Source: an uncultured Mogibacterium sp.
GTDB lineage: Bacteria > Bacillota_A > Clostridia > Peptostreptococcales > Anaerovoracaceae
Reading direction: 5' to 3'
DNA: 7,873 nucleotides
Assembly: GCF_938039775.1 (NCBI RefSeq)
Contig: NZ_CALHTQ010000137.1
Span: forward strand, 1 to 7,873
Shown piece after piece: positions 1 to 5,864 of this stretch (the first letter of the stretch is position 1; every line of letters starts with the position of its first letter). The translations under genes were made by a program, and so were the position numbers. The notes under the pieces were generated by a model, which had not been told where the DNA came from, did not search any database, and was given only the letters and a program-made list of their open reading frames with translations.

Positions 1-62
<62 letters not shown>

Positions 63-74
63 ATATTTAAGTTA

Positions 75-163
75 TGGTGCCGGAAACCGGGGTCGAACCG
101 GTACGAGAATCACTTCTCACGGGATTTTAAGTCCCGGGCGTCTGCCAATTCCGCCATTCCGGC
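75..163 (-). tRNA. tRNA-Leu (TAA)
   Basis: This is a class II tRNA of 89 bases with a long variable arm. The acceptor stem pairs GCCGGAA with TTCCGGC and is followed by discriminator A and an encoded CCA (TGG at 75-77 on the plus strand). The anticodon arm is CGGGA-CTTAAAA-TCCCG, so the anticodon is TAA, reading UUA/UUG leucine codons. The T loop GGTTCGACCCC is intact. It lies between tRNA-Asn (10-base spacer) and tRNA-fMet (12-base spacer). Confidence 0.96.
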
Positions 164-173
164 ACAAATTCAA

Positions 174-248
174 TGGCTCCGAGGGTGGGGCTCGAACCCA
201 CAACCTACCGGTTAACAGCCGGTTGCTCTGCCATTGAGCTACCTCGGA
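174..248 (-). tRNA. tRNA-Asn (GTT)
   Basis: The gene is 75 bases long including an encoded CCA (TGG at 174-176 on the plus strand). The acceptor stem pairs TCCGAGG with CCTCGGA, with discriminator G. The anticodon arm is ACCGG-CTGTTAA-CCGGT, so the anticodon is GTT. D and T arms are canonical. It is the first gene of the minus-strand tRNA operon, about 20 bases downstream of the predicted transcription start. Confidence 0.96.
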
Positions 249-275
249 ACATCATCCCGCATTTGCGACTTCCTT

Positions 276-304
276 ATTCTACACTAGACACAATATGCTG
301 TCAA
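276..304 (-). promoter_or_regulatory. Strong sigma-A promoter of the tRNA operon
   Basis: Read on the minus strand, a perfect -35 box TTGACA (299-304) is followed after exactly 17 bases by TAGAAT (276-281), one mismatch from TATAAT. Transcription should start near 268-270, leaving a leader of about 20 bases before tRNA-Asn. The leader contains a short CGCA/TGCG stem at 258-267. This fits the high expression expected of a tRNA operon. Confidence 0.85.
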
Positions 305-355
305 GCAGTTTTATGTAATTATAATGCATTTATAGCGGCCTAAGACGTTATGCAC

Positions 356-1033
356 TTAGACCACCTTTCTTTTACTTAATATCTTTTGTGTAAGCTTCTC
401 AAGCCCTAATTCACCACCAACTAGAAGCAGCGTCATTAGTATGAATATAATATACTTATTAACATCAATAGGAAGTGCTGGTGGCAGCTTCATTAAGTAG
501 CTATAATTGCTTCCTAGAACTGTGTTCGCAGCTATGATTACCAGATTCATGACAATTGTAAACGCAAAGATACTCTTTAAATCCAGCTTAATATCATTTT
601 TCGTTACAATTATCAGCGAGCTCATCGTGATAAAGTAATGAGTAAAAATGAATGTAATATTTGTCAGATGTGGCCACATAAAGTCGGAAGGATCTGGAAC
701 ACCAAACGCCACTATGGTTCCGATAATTCCAAGCCATGCGAAATATTTTGTCATCTTTGGTTTATTTGCAAAATACCCGACCGCTATCATTATGACCGCG
801 ATTCTACAGTGATATAAAGGAAGTCCCTCCTTGATAAAAAGTTCCTTAAAACCAAAATACCAAACAAATAACGCAATCTGCAGCAAAACATTGGAAATTA
901 TAAGACCTTTTAGCAGATTTTCACTCTTTCTAAATTTATACGCAATAATTACAGCAACCACAAGTCCTGCGTAAATAATTTTCATATTTAAATGCGGGTC
1001 ACCGTCTAAAGTATATCTAAAAAAATGTTCCAT
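356..1033 (-). CDS. YwaF/TMEM164-family integral membrane protein
   Basis: A 225-aa hydrophobic protein with about seven predicted membrane segments (roughly residues 17-33, 42-62, 76-88, 96-112, 124-143, 154-172, 192-208). It matches the bacterial YwaF family (TIGR02206), related to eukaryotic TMEM164, by motifs I recognise: LPLYHC at 71-76, GVPDP at 111-115, WPH at 120-122, THYF at 131-134 and GSNYSYL at 174-180. TMEM164 has been described as a phospholipid acyltransferase that uses a Cys and a His about 58 residues apart; here Cys76 and His132 are 56 apart, so a lipid acyl-transfer role is possible but inferred. The start at 1033 is supported by AGGA six bases upstream, which overlaps the TPR gene's TAG stop; the two genes are 8 bases apart. 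It is the last gene of the operon. No intrinsic terminator is visible after its TAA. Confidence 0.85.
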   Translation of the reverse strand: MEHFFRYTLDGDPHLNMKIIYAGLVVAVIIAYKFRKSENLLKGLIISNVLLQIALFVWYFGFKELFIKEGLPLYHCRIAVIMIAVGYFANKPKMTKYFAWLGIIGTIVAFGVPDPSDFMWPHLTNITFIFTHYFITMSSLIIVTKNDIKLDLKSIFAFTIVMNLVIIAANTVLGSNYSYLMKLPPALPIDVNKYIIFILMTLLLVGGELGLEKLTQKILSKRKVV

Positions 1034-1041
1034 TACTCTTC

Positions 1042-2049
1042 CTAGAAATCCTCTTGTTCAATATTGTTCTTAACTATCTCAATCTTATTTAGGTATTTAG
1101 CAGCATTTGCCTGATCACCTATCGCAGCATATACAGATGCAAGTTCTTCCATGATATCTATATTACTCGGTGTGTAAACGAGAGCTTGCTTATAGTACTC
1201 AATAGCTGACACTGCATCTCCAAGAGAAGCCGCACAAACTGCCATATAATACCAGAGAGGCCACCAGTCACGATAGCTTCCATCTTTGTAACTGGATAGA
1301 ATCTCGAGCCCACCTAGGTAATCACCGCTTAGAACACAATTTACACCCTCTTCTATTTTCACAGGTTCTTTCAGCGCATCCATCCTCTCAGAAATTTCAC
1401 TGCGCAGTTCTTCAATCTCAGGATTTCCCGTAGCTGCAGTAAGTTCAATAAACTTTCTCCATGTCAGGTCAGCCTTGATGTATAGCCCCATATTCGCATA
1501 TCCATACCCTAAGAAGTAGTATCCCATAGCAAACTCAGGATGAATCATGGTAAGAAGTTCAAAGATTTCAAGCGATTCAGCCTTAAAGCTTCCAACGTAG
1601 TTTTCATCTTTGTTTTCAAGTTCATATGCATCCTTACAAGCTCTACCATATAAGTAAAGTGCATCTTGTGATTTGGGTTCAAACAGCAGCACAGCCCTGA
1701 AGAACATCGCTGCGAGCTCGTAGTTCCCGCTCTGTCCATATTTTGCACCTTCTGCAATAAGAGCTTTGGCTGCATCATCACCAAACAGGTGCTTAATATA
1801 TGCTATATAGCTTTCTACGTACTCGAAATTATTATCTGCCCCTATGACTCTAGCCATCCCAAAGGCAATTGTCAGAGTCGTGAGTTCATCACCTACACCA
1901 GCAGCAATTGGAACCGGTATACCATGAAGTATCTCAAGTACTCCTGCTTCCTTTAAATATTTGTCTGAAAGTTCATCAAACAAAATACCTCCATTTAACT
2001 CCTGGAGGTATTTTGCAATGCGATCTTGTTTAGCCTTTTGCTTTGACAT
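1042..2049 (-). CDS. Tetratricopeptide-repeat (TPR) protein, function unknown
   Basis: A 335-aa soluble protein without signal peptide or membrane segment. TPR-like helical hairpins are visible at about residues 98-125 (ALIAEGAKYGQSGNYELAAM), 172-205 (FAMGYYFLGYGYANMGLYIK), 234-255, 264-297 (WPLWYYMAVCAASLGDAVSA) and 298-327. The N-terminal 95 residues, including GIPVPIAAGVGDE at 43-55, are not TPR and I do not recognise them. The C-terminus is acidic. The gene starts 17 bases before the end of the upstream radical-SAM-like stop codon (20-base overlap), and its upstream region has only a weak AAAGG-like site, so translation is probably coupled to the upstream gene. TPRs bind other proteins, so a partnership with the radical-SAM-like protein is a reasonable inference from overlap alone. 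A perfect 13-bp hairpin occupies codons 12-23. Confidence 0.88.
   Translation of the reverse strand: MSKQKAKQDRIAKYLQELNGGILFDELSDKYLKEAGVLEILHGIPVPIAAGVGDELTTLTIAFGMARVIGADNNFEYVESYIAYIKHLFGDDAAKALIAEGAKYGQSGNYELAAMFFRAVLLFEPKSQDALYLYGRACKDAYELENKDENYVGSFKAESLEIFELLTMIHPEFAMGYYFLGYGYANMGLYIKADLTWRKFIELTAATGNPEIEELRSEISERMDALKEPVKIEEGVNCVLSGDYLGGLEILSSYKDGSYRDWWPLWYYMAVCAASLGDAVSAIEYYKQALVYTPSNIDIMEELASVYAAIGDQANAAKYLNKIEIVKNNIEQEDF
1981..2015 (-). repeat. Perfect 13-bp inverted repeat, terminator/attenuator-like, inside TPR gene
   Basis: Arms CAAAATACCTCCA (1981-1993) and TGGAGGTATTTTG (2003-2015) are exact reverse complements around a 9-base loop. In the minus-strand RNA the stem core UACCUCCA/UGGAGGUA is followed by UUUUGUUUG, which resembles an intrinsic terminator. 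The hairpin begins 15 bases after the radical-SAM-like stop codon and 34 bases into the TPR gene. The loop and the second arm carry AGGAG followed by an out-of-frame ATG that opens only 13 codons. The inverted repeat is a direct observation; terminator or attenuator function is inferred. Confidence 0.6.
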
Positions 2050-3559
2050 GTATTTCCCAACCTTTACGTTCTAGTCTTCTAATCACATCTTGCGAAACAT
2101 TTTTGTTCATATCGCTGTGAAGCACCTCTTGCAGTACCTGTAGCTTCAAAGTGTCTTCATTTCTATCGTACAGCTCTGCAGCATACGTATAAATTATCCT
2201 GTATAAATTCTCTTCTTTTCCGAGTTTGGACGAAAGGTCATTCTCCATAATGAACGCTGTAAGTCCATCAAAGAATTCGAACGGCTTTAATCCAGCATCA
2301 AAAAGTATCTTGCTGATAGAATCTTCAAATCCATGCTCGAAGGTCTTTACTGTCTCAGCAACAAGCTTGATTCTGACAATATTAGCAGCCGAAATATAGT
2401 CATTGGTTATAACTTCATTTGGATATTCTCTACTATATTCATAGCCAAACTCATCCGCCCTCTGTCTGAACATCGTTCCCTTCTTGATACGAAGAACCTT
2501 AATATCGAACTCATCAGCTCCAAGGTTATAAATCTTGTTAAATGCTCTTTCAAATAATTCTATAGTTTCTCCTGGAAGGCCTACACGTTGAACTACTCTT
2601 ACATTTACCTTGCTATTCTGTAGGAGCTTAGATACGTTGTACATAAGCTGGTATATATTCTCTTTGCGACCTGATGCTGAGAGCGCAATCGCATTTGTAC
2701 TCTCGATATCGATGTCAAAATGGAATAGCCCCGGTCTAGCTTCACTTAGAAGCTCCACTGTTTCCTCATCTAGCAGATTCCCGTTTACATCAAACGAGAA
2801 CGATGTAACACCATTATCATTATTAATTAGGTACTCCCAGATTCTATAAGCTCTAGAAACATCATAGTTAAACCACTTCTCGACAAAATCGACTTTTCCA
2901 ACCTTCTTAACAAGGAAGTATCTCAGTTCGTTGCAAATTCTATTTAGCGACAGCGAACGAAGCGATACACCTGGCATGTACTGAGAATAGTGACAAGTAT
3001 CGGGAACCCCTCTAGACGATTCGTAGAATACATCTTCGCCTTCCTGTACCTCGAACTTATCGTATGCAAATGGGATATCCTCATATCGAACCGGCTCACC
3101 AATTTTATTTACAAGAATCTCATCATTCTCTCTATATGCCAAACCATCGATGCTCTCAAAGTCAAAATTATACGTAATAATCGAGCGTATGAAATCAAAC
3201 AGAACCTTCTCTCCCTCTCCACGGAACACATAGTCCACTTCTGGATGTGCAAGCATGAATTCGCGAGTTTCGAAACTAACTTCCTTGCCACCAACCACTG
3301 TTATGCAACTTGGAATCGCTTTCTTAATCATCTCACATATATGTGCTATCTTGGATTCATTAATTTCGTCGGCATGAAAATACAGGATACTGTACTTTTC
3401 ATCAAGCAACTCTTCATAAATTCTCTGATCAGGTTCACAAGACTCGAACTCCCTGAGAGTCACCTCTAGCGGTGCATTCCCAACGACATTATACATATTC
3501 TTGAGTGCTAGCTTTGAATCAAAGCATTCTGTCTTGACTGTGCTGAGCAATAGCTTCAT
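2030..3559 (-). CDS. B12-binding/radical-SAM-like protein (DUF4080 type) with degenerate Fe-S motif
   Basis: A 509-aa protein related to the clostridial B12-binding radical-SAM proteins with a C-terminal DUF4080 region. Domains in order: a Rossmann-like B12-binding-type domain (about 1-130; VVGG at 88-91 and FRGEGE at 112-117), a radical-SAM TIM-barrel-like region (about 175-365; YESSRG at 179-184, GLPGE at 327-331, STN at 287-289) and a C-terminal helical region. The cluster motif expected as C-x3-C-x2-C after SRG reads V185-PDT-C189-HY-S192, so two of three cysteine ligands are missing. The usual family N-terminal stretch with a His before LAL has Asp14 instead (from memory of the family). 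It probably does not bind a conventional [4Fe-4S] cluster or do radical chemistry. The start at 3559 has GGGGAG six bases upstream, overlapping the argS stop (11-base gap). It overlaps the TPR gene by 20 bases. Confidence 0.85.
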   Translation of the reverse strand: MKLLLSTVKTECFDSKLALKNMYNVVGNAPLEVTLREFESCEPDQRIYEELLDEKYSILYFHADEINESKIAHICEMIKKAIPSCITVVGGKEVSFETREFMLAHPEVDYVFRGEGEKVLFDFIRSIITYNFDFESIDGLAYRENDEILVNKIGEPVRYEDIPFAYDKFEVQEGEDVFYESSRGVPDTCHYSQYMPGVSLRSLSLNRICNELRYFLVKKVGKVDFVEKWFNYDVSRAYRIWEYLINNDNGVTSFSFDVNGNLLDEETVELLSEARPGLFHFDIDIESTNAIALSASGRKENIYQLMYNVSKLLQNSKVNVRVVQRVGLPGETIELFERAFNKIYNLGADEFDIKVLRIKKGTMFRQRADEFGYEYSREYPNEVITNDYISAANIVRIKLVAETVKTFEHGFEDSISKILFDAGLKPFEFFDGLTAFIMENDLSSKLGKEENLYRIIYTYAAELYDRNEDTLKLQVLQEVLHSDMNKNVSQDVIRRLERKGWEIHVKAKG

Positions 3560-3570
3560 CGTTGTCTCCC

Positions 3571-5289
3571 CTACATTTTATCTGGCGCTTTTATACCTAG
3601 AATTGCTAAGCAGTTAGCAATTGTAACCTTTGAGGCATATACTAGCGCTAGCTTTGCAACTTTCTCTTCTTCATTATCCACTAAAATATGTTCATCATGA
3701 TAGAACCTATTAAAGCTCTGTGCGATGTCTATCAGATGTCTCGTAAGAATTGATGGTTCATACTTAGCTGCAGCTTCTCTTACAACCTCTGGCACCCTAT
3801 ATATCAGCTTAGTTAGCTCATAAGCACTATCTGATGCTACGTAGTTAAAATCATTTATATCACAACTCTTAATCCTGTCTAGTTCCTGCTGCGATGCATT
3901 TCTTAGGACGCTAGATGCTCTAGCATGTGTATACTGAACATAAGGTCCTGTCTCACCATCGAAGTTAAGAATTTTATCCCATGAAAATACATAATCTTTA
4001 ATCCTGTTGTTAGATAGTTCTTGGAATATAACTGCGCCAATTCCTACTTCTTTAGAAATCTCATCGATATCAATACCACTGGTATTCTTCTCCGAGATTA
4101 TCTCTCTAGTCTTCTCAACGGCTTTATTAAGTACATCCTCTAAGAATACCACTCTCCCCTTACGAGTAGACATCGTGCCTTCTTCAAGGCTTACTAGACC
4201 AAATGGAACGTGGATACAATCCTTTTCCCATGAATATCCCATCAAGGCTAGGACCTGTTTCCACTGCTTAAAGTGAAGGTTCTGCTGCGTTGCTACTACG
4301 TAGATATTCTTGTAGAAATCGTAGTGCTGCTTTCTATAAATAGCAGCCGCAATATCTCTAGTCGCATATAGACTAGATCCATCTGACTTTGTGATAACCG
4401 CAGGAGGCATACCGTATTCTTCTAAGTCTACTATCTGCGCACCTCTCGATTCATGCATAAGATTCTTATCCTTTAGCTCCTGCAGAACTGCAGGCATCTT
4501 ATCAGAATAGAAGCTCTCCCCTGCATATGAATCAAACTCTATGTCGAGCATCTTATAAACTCTGTTGAACTCCTCAAGACTGAGCTCTCTAAATCTCTTC
4601 CATAGCTCAACTTCTTCGGGTTCACCGTTCTCTAACCTGACAAAAGTCTCTCTAGCCTTATCGTCTAGGCTAGGGTCCTTCTCAGCTTCTTCGTGAAACT
4701 TTGTGTAGTATTTAAGCAGCGATTTAATAGGATTCTGCTCAAGTTCTTCTTCATTTCCCCATAGCCTATACGCCACAATCATCTTACCAAACTGTGTACC
4801 GTAGTCTCCGAGGTGGTTTATTCTAACTACATCATAACCAGTAGCATCATACAACTTATAAATAGAGTTACCGATTACCGTACTTCTGATATGTCCGATA
4901 TGAAACGGCTTTGCGATGTTAGGCGAAGAAAACTCTACGATTACCTTCTTACCTTCACCGACATCAGACTTACCGTACTCAGAACCGCGAGAAGCAACTT
5001 CCGATACGACGTTACGTACGAAAACATCCTTGCAGATGAACATATTAACATAAGCATTAACCTGTTCAACTTTCTCGAATATTGATTCAGCCTCAATTGC
5101 TGTCGCGATATCTGCTGCAATCATCTGTGGAGCCTTTCTCATAGCCTTAGCTAATCTAAAGCAAGGAAATGCAAAGTCACCATTCTTAGAGTCAGCTGGT
5201 ACCTCAATCATCTCAACAATCTCTTCGGCAGTTAATCCAATTTCCTGCTTAGCAATAATTTGTGCTATCTGTACCTTGTAGTCGATCAT
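3571..5289 (-). CDS. argS: Arginyl-tRNA synthetase
   Basis: A 572-aa class I aminoacyl-tRNA synthetase that charges tRNA-Arg with arginine in the cytoplasm. Visible landmarks: the N-terminal Add-1 tRNA-binding domain (about 1-110, with NGDFAFPCF at 36-44), SSPNIAKPFHIGHIRS with the HIGH motif at 130-133, NHLGDYGTQFG at 158-168, SLYATRDIA at 306-314, and MSTRKG at 373-378 in place of KMSKS. The helical anticodon-binding domain contains QYTHARASS (452-460) and FNRFYHDEHIL (526-536), and the protein ends in the family-typical LGI-x-AP-x-KM. Length is normal for the family (about 550-590). AGGAG lies 11 bases before the ATG. The gene is 18 bases after the DUF523 gene and 11 bases before the radical-SAM-like gene. 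No T-box leader is present directly upstream, so any regulation must come from the promoter further up. Confidence 0.98.
   Translation of the reverse strand: MIDYKVQIAQIIAKQEIGLTAEEIVEMIEVPADSKNGDFAFPCFRLAKAMRKAPQMIAADIATAIEAESIFEKVEQVNAYVNMFICKDVFVRNVVSEVASRGSEYGKSDVGEGKKVIVEFSSPNIAKPFHIGHIRSTVIGNSIYKLYDATGYDVVRINHLGDYGTQFGKMIVAYRLWGNEEELEQNPIKSLLKYYTKFHEEAEKDPSLDDKARETFVRLENGEPEEVELWKRFRELSLEEFNRVYKMLDIEFDSYAGESFYSDKMPAVLQELKDKNLMHESRGAQIVDLEEYGMPPAVITKSDGSSLYATRDIAAAIYRKQHYDFYKNIYVVATQQNLHFKQWKQVLALMGYSWEKDCIHVPFGLVSLEEGTMSTRKGRVVFLEDVLNKAVEKTREIISEKNTSGIDIDEISKEVGIGAVIFQELSNNRIKDYVFSWDKILNFDGETGPYVQYTHARASSVLRNASQQELDRIKSCDINDFNYVASDSAYELTKLIYRVPEVVREAAAKYEPSILTRHLIDIAQSFNRFYHDEHILVDNEEEKVAKLALVYASKVTIANCLAILGIKAPDKM
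3601..3622 (-). repeat. Perfect 9-bp inverted repeat near the 3' end of argS
   Basis: AATTGCTAA (3601-3609) and TTAGCAATT (3614-3622) are exact reverse complements with a 4-base loop. The element encodes the residues IANCLAI close to the ArgRS C-terminus and lies about 40 bases upstream of the radical-SAM-like start codon. It has no T-tract, so it is not a standard terminator. It could be an mRNA processing or stability hairpin, or chance. Confidence 0.4.
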
Positions 5290-5307
5290 TATTCGGACTT
5301 CTCCTCT

Positions 5308-5778
5308 TTATATCTTATCTTTAAAATTTCTCTCACTCATCACACAAATCCCCATCTCCTTGAGCATCTTGGCAAATATACCATCTCCTGGAATTAGGGT
5401 TCCTGTAAATGTTCCATCGTATATCTGTTCACTTCCGCATGAAGGGCTGTTAGCCTTGAGAATAGCACCTTCAATTTCTTCCCCTAGTTTTGCACACCTG
5501 TTAATGACAGCTTCAAGAGAGAGCTTTGCACCACATACGAAGTTTTCTGTTAAATCGTCACCTGTATTATCTATAATGCGTGTTTTAGTACTGCCATCAG
5601 CCTGCACAAAATGCTTATGTTCTGCTGGAGGCCTAGGCGATTTAAGTCCACCTGCAGTCTCTGGACATACTAAAACAACTGAATGATTTTGGCAAAACTC
5701 AGCGACATCTTCACTATAGTTATTACCGCCATTATACTTGCAATTATTGCCTAACAAGCAGCTACTTACGACGAACAT
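5308..5778 (-). CDS. DUF523 family protein (TudS/YbbK-like), probable Fe-S desulfidase
   Basis: A 156-aa protein covering the whole DUF523 domain. The family signatures are intact: SSCLLG at 5-10 with Cys7, CPE at 38-40, GGL-x-x-PR at 43-49 followed by PAE at 51-53, GA at 83-84, LKANSPSCG at 107-115 with Ser111 and Cys114, YDGTFTG at 119-125, and a closing GI-x-V. Characterised members (TudS) are [4Fe-4S] enzymes that remove sulfur from 2-thiouracil; the conserved Cys set and the Ser three residues before the last Cys fit that chemistry, but substrate here is inferred. GGAG lies nine bases before the ATG. It is the first gene of the apparent operon, 18 bases upstream of argS and 86 bases after mutS2. 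Confidence 0.9.
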   Translation of the reverse strand: MFVVSSCLLGNNCKYNGGNNYSEDVAEFCQNHSVVLVCPETAGGLKSPRPPAEHKHFVQADGSTKTRIIDNTGDDLTENFVCGAKLSLEAVINRCAKLGEEIEGAILKANSPSCGSEQIYDGTFTGTLIPGDGIFAKMLKEMGICVMSERNFKDKI

Positions 5779-5813
5779 TTATAACATCTCCAGTATAACT
5801 CTTTAATCAATTA

Positions 5814-5842
5814 ATTATATATCAAAATTAGTATTTTAGTAA
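5814..5842 (-). promoter_or_regulatory. Possible promoter in the mutS2-DUF523 gap
   Basis: On the minus strand a perfect TATAAT (5814-5819) lies 17 bases downstream of TTACTA (5837-5842), a poor -35 box matching three of six positions. It would start transcription about 25-30 bases before the DUF523 ATG. A small TTAAT-x2-ATTAA inverted repeat (5803-5814) abuts the -10 box. The gap is very AT-rich, so a chance TATAAT is possible. No convincing mutS2 terminator was found, so read-through from mutS2 is also possible. Confidence 0.4.
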
Positions 5843-5864
5843 CCTATTAAAGGACTAAAGCTCA

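Noticed and set aside
321..353. TGCAT/ATGCA inverted repeat after the membrane-protein gene, as a terminator
   Set aside because: Only five base pairs, a loop of about 20 bases, and no T-tract.
2984..3007. Frameshift or sequencing indel as the cause of the lost cysteines in the radical-SAM-like gene
   Set aside because: Flanking motif residues remain in register on both sides and the frame is open for 509 codons, so substitutions, not an indel, explain the change.
2990..3469. Plus-strand open frame of 159 codons
   Set aside because: It is antisense to the B12-binding part of the radical-SAM-like gene, has no good ribosome-binding site and no recognisable domain.
3642..3651. CTAGCGCTAG palindrome inside argS
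   Set aside because: A ten-base palindrome is expected now and then by chance; no flanking signal.
4479..4494. CCTGCAG-AA-CTGCAGG inverted repeat inside argS
   Set aside because: It encodes ordinary ArgRS residues (PAVLQE), the two-base loop cannot close as a hairpin without opening pairs, and there is no context for a regulatory site.
5835..5859. TTTAGT/ACTAAA inverted repeat with two inner G:C pairs after mutS2, as a mutS2 terminator
   Set aside because: The stem is weak and interrupted by a two-base bulge, and no T-run follows it in the minus-strand direction.
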